DNA of 64,000 nt from Umbilicaria muhlenbergii. Taxonomy: Eukaryota > Ascomycota > Lecanoromycetes > Umbilicariales > Umbilicariaceae. The translations under genes were made by a program, and so were the position numbers. This document shows positions 53,199 through 63,529 of the stretch, piece by piece. Location: positions 880,162 through 944,161 of the forward strand of contig KK106981.1 of the NCBI GenBank assembly GCA_000611775.1, read 5' to 3'. The notes under the pieces are model-generated. The model saw only the letters and a program-made list of their open reading frames with translations. It was not told where the DNA came from and did not search any database. The stretch's first letter is position 1. Every line of letters starts with the position of its first letter.

Positions 53199-55392
53199 TC
53201 AATTCCCCCTCACCAACTCCCCACTCCTCAACCGCCACTCCTCCTTCCCCTTCCCCCCCTTCCCCTTCCCCTTGCCAAACCCCATCCCCATCCCCAACCC
53301 CATCCCCCCCAACCGCAAACTCGGCGCACTCAACGACCCGGCCAACCTCCCCGCCCCCACGCTCATCACCTTCTCCCTCTCCTGCTCCCGCTCCCTCTCC
53401 CCATCCCCCCCCCTCCCATCCGAGAACCAGCTCGTCCCCGTCGCCACCTTGTCGAACAGACTCGTCTGGCTCGGCGCCGAGAGGTGGTGGCTGTCCGCCA
53501 GACTGTGCGTGGACTGCTGACTCGCGGTGCTGGGTTTGCGGGCGCCGACGCCGGCGCCGAGGCCGAGGCCGAGGAAGTGGGGGAAGGGCGGGGGNNNNNN
53601 NNNNNNNNNNNNNNNNNNNNNNNNNNNNNNNNNNNNNNNNNNNNNNNNNNNNNNNNNNNNNNNNNNNNNNNNNNNNNNNNNNNNNNNNNNNNNNNNNNNN
53701 NNNNNNNNNNNNNNNNNNNNNNNNNNNNNNNNNNNNNNNNNNNNNNNNNNNNNNNNNNNNNNNNNNNNNNNNNNNNNNNNNNNNNNNNNNNNNNNNNNNN
53801 NNNNNNNNNNNNNNNNNNNNNNNNNNNNNNNNNNNNNNNNNNNNNNNNNNNNNNNNNNNNNNNNNNNNNNNNNNNNNNNNNNNNNNNNNNNNNNNNNNNN
53901 NNNNNNNNNNNNNNNNNNNNCCCCCCTCCTTCCCCCCCATCTTCGCCCTCGCCTCCCGCTCCAACCTGCCCATCCACTTCGCCACCGCCTCCCCGTTCGC
54001 ATGAAACGACGCATCGGCCGGGGCCCCCCCCCGGCCCGCCGACCGATTCGCCTTGCTGCGCGCGGCGGCGAACGATTTCGCCGAGTGCGAGAGCAGCGAA
54101 CTGAGCAGCAGGAGGTGGATGCAGGCGAGGGAGTAGATGTCCGACGGGAAGGAGGACGGGGTGGTCGCGAAGGTCGTGATGAGCGCTTTGGCGCCCTTAA
54201 CGCTTTTGTTGGACGAGGAGGACGAGTGCGTCGTCGACGAGCGGATCGTCGCCGGCGGGTTGATGCTGAAGGGCGTGCTGGCGCGGCGGCCGAACAGCTG
54301 TGTCGCTTCGAAGATCTGGGCCGCTTTGTTCGTCGGCGGCGGCGCCGACTTGCCGTTGTTGTTGTTATTGGCCGAGGGCAGTTTGCGGCCCGTGCGCCCG
54401 CCGCCGTGCAGGGTCGAGCGCAGCGGCGCCGTCTCTTGCAAGGTCGCAGTCCGCTGCCACTTTTCGGGGGAGTCGTATTCGTAGATTTCGGAGCGGTAGG
54501 CGGACGGCTTGTCGTCGAGGCATTGGTAGGCGCTGAATTCGCCGAGGAAAATCGTGTAGGAGGCGTCGAGGAGGATGTTGGACGGGCGGATGGCTTGGTG
54601 CGTGTAGCCGTTTTCGTGCAGGTAGGCCAGGCCGGAGGTGAGGCAGTGGATCCAGCCGAACATGCGTTCGCGCCGTTCGGGCTTGGGGAGTTGTTTGAAG
54701 GCTTTGGGGGGGTCGTCGAGGAAGGCTTTGAGGGTGATTTCGGCGGAGGGGGTCAGCAGGATGAAGCCGTAGTCGCCTTGGGTGTAGGTCGCCCAGACGG
54801 AGACTAGGTGCCGGTGTTTGAGCTCGGATAGGGCTTTGAGGTGCATCACGAAGTGGATTTTGTCCACGCCGTTGTCGCCGCCTATCATTACTCTCTTTCG
54901 TGTGTATATCACGTCTGGCTTCTCGGCGCGGTACACTTTATCGGAGCTCTGTAGCGCGAGCACTCCGGGGCGCTTGGCAACCGTTTCCAGTGGAACGATG
55001 GCATTCTCCGCATAGTCGACGTGCCCTTTTCCCAGCTCTTGTATGAGGTAGTTGAATTGCCGACGATAGAACTTCTTTTCCAGCGCATCGGACTTGCCCC
55101 GCGACAGGTGGAATTCTCCCAGGTCATTTTCGGATATTGGAAGGTCGTCGTCGTCGAAGGACTGGTCGATCGCATCGAAGATCCATTCAGGTATCCCAAT
55201 CTCTTCAAGTATGAGAAACAGTCTCCTCCCTCGCTCCAATATCCAATCCAGATAGTTATCGTCGGTCAAGCTATCTCCGAACGATAAGGGCCGGTACAAG
55301 TTATACCGTTCCTTCTGCGGCAGTCTCGAGATGATGTAGTTCCTGTCCACCGTCGCATCGATCTTCTCGTCGCTCCACCACGCATTGTTCAT
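53199..55392 (-). CDS. Predicted fungal pseudokinase, interrupted by assembly gap
   Basis: Translation from the ATG at 55392 gives about 490 residues before the N run at 53595-53920; beyond the gap a different frame (53594-53199) carries natural-looking sequence (STASQQSTHSLADSHHLSAP), so the gap length is probably not a true multiple of three. The kinase-like domain starts near residue 140. The N-lobe Lys is present (YTRKRV), but the HRD loop reads THQAIRPSNILL (no catalytic Asp), the DFG position reads GEF, and the APE motif is SPE. These losses predict no phosphotransfer activity. The C-lobe keeps SDIYSLACIHLLLLSSLL, as in kinases, and is interrupted by a long Ser/Asn-rich insert. It may be a scaffold or regulator. 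Its start MNNAWWSDEKIDATVDRNYI is a block I associate with uncharacterised filamentous-fungal kinases. Confidence 0.7.
53595..53920. other. Assembly gap (326 N)
   Basis: The run of N lies inside the pseudokinase gene. Flanking sequence is C/G-rich low complexity, a likely reason for assembly failure. The true length is unknown. Confidence 0.99.
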
Positions 55393-57664
55393 GGTTACCA
55401 GGCGGTTGACATAATACACCGAAGCCAGTCCAGGCCGGTAGAGGGTGTATGGAGGAGTGGACGGGACTGGCAGATAATCATGGCTGCCAAGCGGGTGTCG
55501 TCTGGGCCAGAGATACCCAGGCTGTCGGATCGGATTCGAGTGTCATTTGCCCCCTGCGACCGCATTCTTGTGAACAGATAACGGGGTGCACAGTGCGTGG
55601 CTTGCATCGCCCTTTTGGTTGCTGCTGATCGCACCTGACAGGGCGGTATCCGGCCAGCCATGTGCGACGGGAGCCAAGCAACGCAGCGCGATTGAGAAAT
55701 GTGCTCGGTGACGGAGCATCAGGGGCCCCCGCGACGATGCAGAGCGTGTGCCCATTGGAGCACACAGCAGTACTTGTGAGGGTCAGCCTCGTTGCTTGTT
55801 GCTGATAACGTCTCGATGGACCAATCAGAGGCATCCGAGGGCTGGATGCAACTTGCTGCACTTCGCACTTACGCCCCTCAATTGAATGCGCATTGGCGAA
55901 ATTGGCGAAATTGGCGAGCCGGCGATAGGTCGGGCATGGCCAAGGCTTCGGCGGCAGGTGAGGCAGGTGAGGGTGGGCCGGGTGCTGCGAGTGCTGCGAG
56001 TGCGCGCTCTCTGCGTCTGCTATCTGCACGAACCAGGGTCGCCTCCGGACGGTTAATGCCTCAACCGAGCCATCAACGTTGGGCGGAGTGGGCGGCCAGG
56101 GGGCCAGAGGTACGGAGGGGCCCGAGGCAGATAAGCGGGATTCCCTATCCCACTCCGGCGTGGGATGCCGCTATGCCTCACTAACAGACATTCGGGAATT
56201 GGCATGATAAGATATGTGATAGTATGTGATAGTTTATAGCATGTCCATCATGTAATACGCGTGTGTTTGATGAATAGAGAGGCAGAACGGCGGTGTGCTT
56301 CGCGCTCTTGGACTGAGCAACTGTGGCTAACAGTTAATCTCGAAGAGCGACAGGGCATGTCGGCAGGCTTCAAAGCTTGACTCGCTAGGCCCTGCCTCGC
56401 ATCCCTACTCGAGTAAGGTAATGCTGGACTCACTCGAGTAAGGTAATGCTGGACTCGCTCGCCGCAATGATACAGGCACATTAGTCGACGAGCACCGGCA
56501 GTGATAGGGAGTGGGGCAGTAAATCGTGGATCGGTCTTACAAAGCAAGCCAACAAATGCATTGCTGATGGGAAAGCATATTGAAGAGGCCTCCTCAGCCA
56601 TAGAGGCAGGAACTGCGCCATCGTGGTGGCGTGGTGGAGCAACAATTGGATATCTTACCGCCATTTCAAGTCCATCATCAAATGCTTGGATTGGAGTTCT
56701 GTCGGAAGATTCATCATGATCCGACACCCGACATCCTTCTCCATGTTGTCGTCCTGCACGTGTACCTTCAAGCTGACATGAAGATCATTCATTCCGACCC
56801 CAGGGAACGGATCCGTTGACCCCAGTATCCGACGTCAGCGCTGGCTTGAAGCCGATGGTGACGGGACCGAATACTACTGATGGAACCAGGCTCATAGATT
56901 TGTGTTATTGCACGAGTACTGGCACGGCCACGAAGGGATGAATCAAGGCTCTTGAATGACATGCTCTCGATTCCTTCAGCTAAGGTACCGATAAGGAAAT
57001 ACTTGGTCCGAGTTCCCCATGTACACTCAGACGAGATGAATCGTGCTCTCACTGGCTCTCATTTCATCCGTACCGTATCCCCGCAGAGTGGACAAAGGTA
57101 CCAATAGGCTCCTACTGCACCTCGAAAAGGATCGGCAATGTCTGAAACAGTCTGACAGATAGGAAAAAGTCGTGTTTTCGTCCTCCACAGCCAAGCACCT
57201 CCACGTCCAATCCCCCAACTCCCCCACACTTTTCGCCTTTCCCTCTAGCCGTGAAACGGGAGTTCTAGCTACCGATTGGACACCTTGCTGGTACTACTCA
57301 GGGTGGTCTTCTAAATAGGAGACTATCGACTCGGAGTAGCGAGGTAATTAAGCAGGCGGCTGATAATGCCATCACAGGCTCCCAGGCCTATTAGATCGCT
57401 GCCCACAGTGATGTCAAAGTAAATGCGATGGATAGAGGTAGTACTGGAGTGTGGGACTCAAGAGCGGTGTAGTGAGCAAAGGGGATTGGGTCATTCCCAT
57501 CATTCCTCCGCGTTGTATGATATGTGCTTCAGTCCTTCGAGGTCTTGATTCAAAATCTCGTGATCCTCAGGTCTTCAATTCGTTGTATATCTATTCGGCC
57601 CTTCCATAGCAGCAGGAAGGCCTCAGTGCTTGAAGATTTCATTCGCAACGCTCAATTCTTCGAA
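55393..57664. other. Gene-poor accessory stretch
   Basis: About 2.3 kb with no gene I can define. Minus-strand segments at 56250-56730 (SICFPISNAFVGLLCKTDPR) and 56790-57227 (TKYFLIGTLAEGIESMSFKS; WTWRCLAVEDENTTFSYLSD) look partly coding but have no clear start or splice pattern, so they may be remnants. Small tandem duplications occur near 55900, 55980 and 56410. Confidence 0.4.
56408..56462. repeat. Tandem duplication of a 25-bp unit
   Basis: The segment ACTCGAGTAAGGTAATGCTG recurs directly, separated by GACTC, giving two copies. Confidence 0.8.
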
Positions 57665-58272
57665 CTATATGCCGGATCTCGGTACTTCAGAACCACTTCC
57701 CGGTGCTTCGGGGTTTGTGAGGTAATCGTTGAATTTCGTGCAATTGTGTCGTAGCGAGATAAGTCTCAGTCCCTTGAGAATGACGCTTGGGCTGCTCCTG
57801 GGCAGCACAAAGATAGCCCCGCCTTCGGCTCTAAGGAAGGGTGGTTTCTTACGATTGATCCATAGGCACTCGATGAGACAGCGACCAGAAGAGATGTGGA
57901 CTAAATCGTTTAGCTGGTACCTAAGAGGAAGATGAAGCCAAGTTATTCAGCAGAATTAAGTGTAGACTACCCGTTTTCTACGTTAATGTAGCGAGAGAAT
58001 CGGGCCCCCCTACAGCCTTGCCACAGCGGTCCGGAATCCGACGTGCAACCGATATCGCATCTTCCAACACGATTGTTACGTCGTTGGAAGACCCCAGGTG
58101 TGATTGGCGGTCCAGTTCTACATAAAGGGCCATCGAGGTTCGAGATTGTTTCAATATCGTGCAGGCTCTTAGTGGTTACGCTAAATAGTGTCAGAGGCTT
58201 CATGCTTATGATGATGATTTTTAGGGTAGAATGGCTCGAGACTCCTACGAGGGCGACATTGAGCTCTGCCAT
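57665..58272 (-). CDS. Small unrecognised two-exon gene
   Basis: Exons 58272-57971 and 57920-57665 joined by a 50-bp intron (GTAGTC...CTCTTAG) encode 185 residues. The splice keeps frame, and exon 2 is open for 85 codons and reads as natural protein (YQLNDLVHISSGRCLIECLW; PSVILKGLRLISLRHN). The start MAELNVALVGVSSHSTLKII is preceded by AGCAAA, a good fungal context. No domain is recognised. Short Leu-rich stretches (KPLTLFSVTTKSLHDIETI) recall F-box/LRR-like proteins common in this fungal class, but no F-box is visible. There is no signal peptide. It could be a remnant of a longer gene. Confidence 0.5.
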
Positions 58273-58969
58273 TTTGCTTGCGCGCTGCGCACAGGTCGTT
58301 GTCTATGATGTCCAATGAACTGCAAGGTATGATCAGTCTCATGCGAAGTGGCCTTCCAACATCTGGTTGGTAGGCAAGCACAGCAAGGTAGGTACTTTCT
58401 CAGCCTCGCCAGCGAACAGTGGTGGTGGGCTGTGTCAGAATGCTGTACAATGCGAAGCCCGGCGCTTCTAGGCAGCTACTGATAAATAGCAGTACTGACT
58501 TTTGTGTTTCCTGTTCCTACCTGCATAGTCGAACATAAGATTTTTTCCTCCCAGTTCCAGTTACGGTCGTCAACCTGAGCTACTGCTGCTTTAACCTGAG
58601 CTGAGGGTGAAGAAGCCTGAACTGAGGCTGAGCGTGACTGCTTTTCTCACTAGAACCCTTGCCTTAAACCTCTGCCTCAATGACGTCTGCTCAGCGGTGA
58701 ATCTGCAAAATTCAACAATATTTTCACTAAGGGCGTTGTCTAGTTATCAGTCAGTATCTTCATGAGATACTATCTCATCTCTGAGTGAAAGCGAAACTAG
58801 TGGAGCCAAACCTGAGCATACATGAGTTTTTCCAACATCTGCTCTGACAGATTAGACTATGCTCACAGTGTTGAGGCTGACCACCTTCCTCTGAGGCTAT
58901 CCTCCCTGAGTTCAACGCGATCATCACACATGCTAGCCGGCCACTTCCACTAAACTCAGTTGAACTAGC
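58273..58969. other. Intergenic region between diverging accessory genes
   Basis: About 700 bases with frequent CCTGAGCT and CTGAGGCTGA motifs around 58570-58640; no gene supported. Confidence 0.4.
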
Positions 58970-60909
58970 ATGACGAGAGGGCGAGTTCTGCGCAGCCTCA
59001 ACAGTAAGGTCAAGGTACACAATCTATCTGAATTATGTGAATCAACAGCAGCAATGAATGACCTCATGGCAGAGGGACCTTTTGTGATGCGCTTTAATGA
59101 AGCTGCCAAATATCCGTCATGTCATCTTTACCGCAACTTGACTCACTATTTGAGGCTCTTGACAAATGATCAATAGGTAGAGGGGGCCTGTTACTTGAAC
59201 TCAACCCACTTATCAGAACTCATGCAGGTCCTTGAAACTTACTCTCAGAAGATCAAGAACTTAACAATAGAGATTAATGACCAGGTCATTATCACGGACC
59301 GGAGTAGGTACTTCCTTCAATACATTGAGAATTTTATCATGCGCCTTGGCCCTTGCTTCCGCGCTGAAGATGCTTCACCACTCATCAACCTGATAAGATG
59401 TATGACAAGGCTTCAGACTCTCAATGTGCAGTTCTCTTCGTGTAGTGGTGTGAGCAATACGTCGTTTTTGGGCACTTCAGGAACCATTAGAAATGCTCAC
59501 TTGTACTAGTACAAGTTTTCCGCGCCTTTGCCTCTTGAAAGCTGTGGTTCTTCTAGATGATCTTGTAGATCTTGCGAGAAGGCAGCCCATGGTTCAAGAG
59601 ATAGTGCTTTCGAACTCGGTCATCGTCCAGCATGGAAACGCTACGCTCACAAACAGAACGCACACAAACATTCTGGTTCCATCGCGCAAGCTCTATGGAA
59701 CAGCACGATGGGTATGTTGAGGTGTCCGCCATCTTTCCATGATGTCTGCTCGATCGCATGTGATCAGGGAGAACTTGTTATCTGAAAAGCTAGATTGTAA
59801 GACATCCTGCCATTTCGCAGGCTGCTGCTGCAATAATCGTATCATCCATTCGGTCGTCCCAATGACCTCTCCGATCAAGAGGCTCAAAAACGTCGCTAGA
59901 ACTCTATCTTCACTTAGAACCGAGTATGTCGTGCACAGGCACGTCACCATTCCCTCTGCTGTAGGCACTGAGGGGAGGATCATGTTGCCGCACCGAGGGA
60001 GCTGTCGAGCCCGTGCACGCTGAGGGCGCTAAAGCCTTGGCAGCAGGCGCAGTCTTGGCAGCCAGTAGGAAAATACTCCGATATGTGTTCCAAAAGTGCA
60101 GGCGCGTGTCTGCCAACCCTTTCCGTGAAACAAGTCCCTTCTATCAGCACCAAGCTCCTCATGCTGCTCAACGTCATTCGCAACTCTGGTTGGGCCCGCA
60201 AAGTCTTTGCATCTCCGAATAAGTTCTCGCCTCGGAGGGAGTTTTCTGTGATCTCGGTGCACCCGAGCTTTCCCGCATCGCTTTATCGATTTCAACCCCA
60301 GCGCAGTTCGGGTCTATTCAACTACAAACAGGGGGGTGATATTGAAGATGGATTGGAAGTATTGGCGGATGGACTAGTATACCCCAGAGTTTCTGACGAC
60401 GTCCCCTGTGGGTGCTGTCTGCCGTTCCGTCTTCGTCTGAATTTTGACGTCTCTCAGTCTCCAACGGCGCAGTCTTCATGCCCAATACATTCACGATGCA
60501 AGAATGGGTTCGCACAGCCTATGACAACTATGTTGATGGACTTGAGGATGGACAGTCCTCATCAGATGCTACAATCCTTCGGGTACAAAAGGGTACATCT
60601 TCTCATAGCTATTATGTCTGAGATTAGTCTGATGAGGTTTCTAGGCACTCCTATACCCAGTGCTTTAACTCTATTTCACGAATGGTCATCCCGATTCTCA
60701 CTTCAGCCATCTCGTCCAACGAATATCAATGGTATATGTAATGACGACTCATACGCTGAACGCGCTGACCTGATACAGATCTGAATGACCTTCTGAGCGA
60801 CTTCTATTGCCAAAATGCTACTTTCACCAATGCGGAGGAATGGATGGATAGGAATGAATACCACAAATCCACCGCGGATGATGCTGTCGGAAAGTGGATG
60901 TGCCAATAG
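58970..60909 (+). CDS. Unresolved multi-exon gene or pseudogene
   Basis: Several segments on the plus strand read as natural protein but shift frame: NLSELCESTAAMNDLMAEGP (from 58970), VLETYSQKIKNLTIEINDQV (near 59230), LCLLKAVVLLDDLVDLARRQ (near 59530), SPIKRLKNVARTLSSLRTEY (near 59870), MPNTFTMQEWVRTAYDNYVD (near 60480), CFNSISRMVIPILTSAISSN (near 60660) and FYCQNATFTNAEEWMDRNEY (near 60805), ending at a TAG at 60907. Canonical donors exist between some of them (GTATGT at 59712; GTATAT at 60732), so it may be a gene with short introns, possibly two genes. In-frame stops (59174, 60220, 60334) without clear introns also fit a decaying gene. The first half has an LRR/F-box-like feel (LINLIRCMTRLQTLNVQFSS), which is only a hint. 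Confidence 0.4.
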
Positions 60910-61061
60910 TGTCGTACCACGAACAGAGGGAGCTGGTGAAAGAGGTAGTGGATAGGAAAGGCAGTGGAAACAACAGAACGATATCACCAGAGGCCGAAGT
61001 AATAAGCGTTTGCAAAACGTTTCATTACTAAAGACTGTAGACCCATGAGCTGGACAAGGCT

Positions 61062-61673
61062 TCAAAAAGATTCCGTTGGTTGCGGATATCTTTGAAGCCA
61101 CTGCTCTTTGGTCAGGCGTTGTCCGGCAGTGCTTAGGAAATTGGTGATCTTTGTGTTTAGTTCTGCACATCTGAAGTGAGTGTACGGTATAATGAGTGGT
61201 ATCCATAAAGCTTACCTGGCAGTGTCATTTCGTTCGACGCTTGGAGAGAATAATGATCCCGAAACTCATGAACGAGAACGAGGCCATCGGGAAGTGGAGT
61301 GCCTATGGTGTTAAAACAGTGTCATGAAATGCTTCGCCGGGGATCCTACCTTGCGGAACGGCAAAAATGGTGACGTTGCTCCCTCTGTCTGTCTTGACAA
61401 GTTTGTGTTGCTTAAGGGTGTTCGGACGCATTGACGCCCCGTTAGGTGCTTTGTCTAGTTAGAATTTAAGAGTGACAACATAGGTTCCAAGTCACACCTA
61501 CCCGCGTACGTGTTTGGATTGAGTGCTTTTGGCTTGACTTTGCCAGCCTCAGTCAAGAGATCGTAACTTCCAGTTTTCTTTACAGTCCGATCGCGAAGGG
61601 CAACTGACGGGCCATGGTTCACACGGAACAATTCCTTTGGAACGACCGTGAAGCGTTGAATGTACTTGGACAT
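61062..61673 (-). CDS. Tse2-like ADP-ribosyltransferase toxin-domain protein
   Basis: Four exons (61673-61502, 61448-61350, 61302-61216, 61162-61062) with three introns of 47-53 bp, all GT-AG, keep one frame and give 152 residues. The pattern resembles the fungal proteins annotated with the Tse2 ADP-ribosyltransferase toxin domain: an N-terminal FPKELFRV-like block (here VPKELFRVNHG), a central NGASMRPNT, then a strand ending in VPQG followed by LPDGLVLVHE and DHYSLQ, and a C-terminal helix with a WLxRYP motif. Tse2 is a bacterial type VI effector with this fold; fungal relatives are mostly uncharacterised. No signal peptide is visible, so it is probably intracellular. No immunity-like partner is recognised nearby. 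Length and intron pattern are intact, with no stops. The family call is from memory of sequence motifs. Confidence 0.65.
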
Positions 61674-62162
61674 GTCAAAAATCCAGAAACGAAGCAGAAA
61701 CGTGAGCAGGGCAACTGCTAGCTGGGGATAAGGACAATGCGGATTGTTGTAGCGATGGAGTGGTTCAATTTTGTCCGGGGCGAAGAAGATGTTTTGCCTC
61801 AGTCACTCAGACCACTTTCCTCGCTAGCCTGTGGCTTAGCGAAAACTGCTTACTACGTGCGTTTTCCGGGGAGGGTCTGAGGGCGTAATTCTAAAAACAG
61901 GCCAGAAAACGCTTCATTTAGTTGTACACACACCCATTATAACTGTATAGCGATGGCCCAGAGATATATCAAAACCAAGAGTTCCTCCAGCCGCATATCA
62001 AACCGGTAGGAAACCTTCTATCCATCTGTCCAGCCCGTCTAGCCAGTCCATCTATCCAATCCGACCCGTCTACCCAAGCGCCCCTGTCCTTTCCTGTATC
62101 AACTCCCATGCCATCTATTCCCATCCCACCTATTCCCATCCCATGCCATCCCATGCCATCCC
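61674..62162. other. Intergenic region with start of CCCAT repeat
   Basis: About 490 bases upstream of the Tse2-like gene; the right end enters the CCCAT repeat. No other gene is seen. Confidence 0.45.
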
Positions 62163-62225
62163 TTATCCAACCCCATCCCATCGATTCTCACATCCAACCC
62201 CATCCCATCCCATCCCATCCCATAT
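62106..62225 (+). repeat. CCCAT / CCATCC pentanucleotide repeat
   Basis: Roughly 120 bases consist of CCCAT and CCCATG units with interruptions (for example CCCATCCCATCCCATCCCAT). Part of it is read as the C-terminus of the minus-strand gene at 62163-63529. Confidence 0.85.
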
Positions 62226-63529
62226 CCGCCCCTCCCAACCCTCCCTCCGCCCCCTCCGCCCCCTCCGCCCCCTCAACCCCCCCAACCCCACCCTCCTCGC
62301 CCTCGCTGCATCCTTCAAAACCGCCATCCAGCACCCCAGCAGGATCTTCCGCATCCACCCCTGCTCCTCCAACGCGAGCGCCAATTGGCGTTTGGCGATC
62401 CGCGAGGGGCGCACTCCCATTGCTGTTGCCATGCCCATGCCCATTCCTATACCCTTGGGGGGGTGCTTACGGTGGGCTGGTGGGGTGGTGGGTCTCGTCG
62501 GTCCCATCGGGGATGTCTGCATCATGGAGGTCGGCGTCGGTGATGTCGGTGTCGTCGATGGGGCGGTGACAGCAGGGGTATCACACCCCCCCACCAAGGT
62601 CTCGAGGTCGCAGCTCTGGCGCCGCAGGTCTTGAATCCCCGCCTCGAGAGTCGCGGCGCGGGATTCGAGGTCGGACCAGTGGGCGGGGCCCCAGAAGGGG
62701 TCGCGGTCGAGGGCGAGGCGCAGGGAGGAGAGCCAGAAATCGAAGGGCGAGAGGCGGCTGGCGGCGAGGATGAGGCGGATGGTGGGTTCGGAGGAGAGGG
62801 TGTGGAGCACGATGCAGGCTGTTGGTCGAAAGGGGAGGAGTCAGTGTGGTGTTGGATCGATGATGTGGGATGGGGAAGGGGGGCGGGGTTGGTGGGGAGG
62901 GAGGGAGGGAAGGGTGGGAACGGGGTTGGAACGGTGGTGGGAATGGGGGGAGAAGGAGTAGCTGGGGTGTGTACGAACCAGGACACCCCCTCGTCGAACA
63001 CCAGTCCTCTTCCTCGATGATAAAGCATTGGAGCCATGAAAACGCACCGCGCGCTTCACCGCGGAAGGCGAGCTCGAGGTCGAATATGTTGCGCGTGCAG
63101 AGGAGCGATTCGCCCAGGCGCACGGCTTGACGGTAGATCTCTAGGATGGGTAGGATGAGGGCGTGCGTGATGTCGCGGTGGAGCAGCCAGGTGGCTTCGT
63201 CGGCGGCGCTGGAGGGGTGGTGGGCGGGGCAGAATCTGCGTTGGATCTTTGTCAGTTTCGTGGGCAAGGGAAGGGAGGAGGGAGGAAAGGGAAAAGAGCA
63301 GCCTGCGGTTGTTTGTGGGAAGGATGGATGGGTTGGTGGAGACAGGGGCGACTTACGCAGACTTCTGCTGGTTGGCGAGTAGTTTGCGAATGATACGGAA
63401 GCCCTCGCTGGCATTCAATCGCACCGCATCATCGGGGCGGACTTCGAAGGGGGATGTCCTGGCTGCGTCTTCATCGTGCGAGAGTGGGAAGCTGAAGCTT
63501 CGTTGTTGGTGTTGTTGTTGTTGCGCCAT
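62163..63529 (-). CDS. Unrecognised three-exon gene ending in a repeat
   Basis: Exons 63529-63357, 63235-62979 and 62818-62163 encode 361 residues; introns are 121 and 160 bp. The start MAQQQQHQQRSFSFPLSHDE is Gln-rich. The conserved-looking core is helical: SAADEATWLLHRDITHALIL, ILEIYRQAVRLGESLLCTRN, IFDLELAFRGEARGAFSWLQ, then CIVLHTLSSEPTIRLILAAS and SDLESRAATLEAGIQDLRRQ. I do not recognise a domain. The C-terminus has GMGMGMATAMG and an Arg/Gly-rich stretch, then runs into the CCCAT repeat, giving WDGMGWDGVG; the true end may lie earlier behind an unseen intron. The second donor (GTTCGT) is weak. Hydrophilic, no signal peptide. Confidence 0.55.

Noticed and set aside
53366-54807. Several frames running through the N gap
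   Set aside because: Open only because Ns carry no stops.
55478-56029. 183-codon minus-strand frame upstream of the pseudokinase
   Set aside because: Composition reflects local small repeats; no conserved features.
60703-61206. 167-codon minus-strand frame overlapping the last exon of the Tse2-like gene
   Set aside because: It uses another frame than the spliced gene; the plus strand of 60780-60909 and the spliced minus gene both read better.
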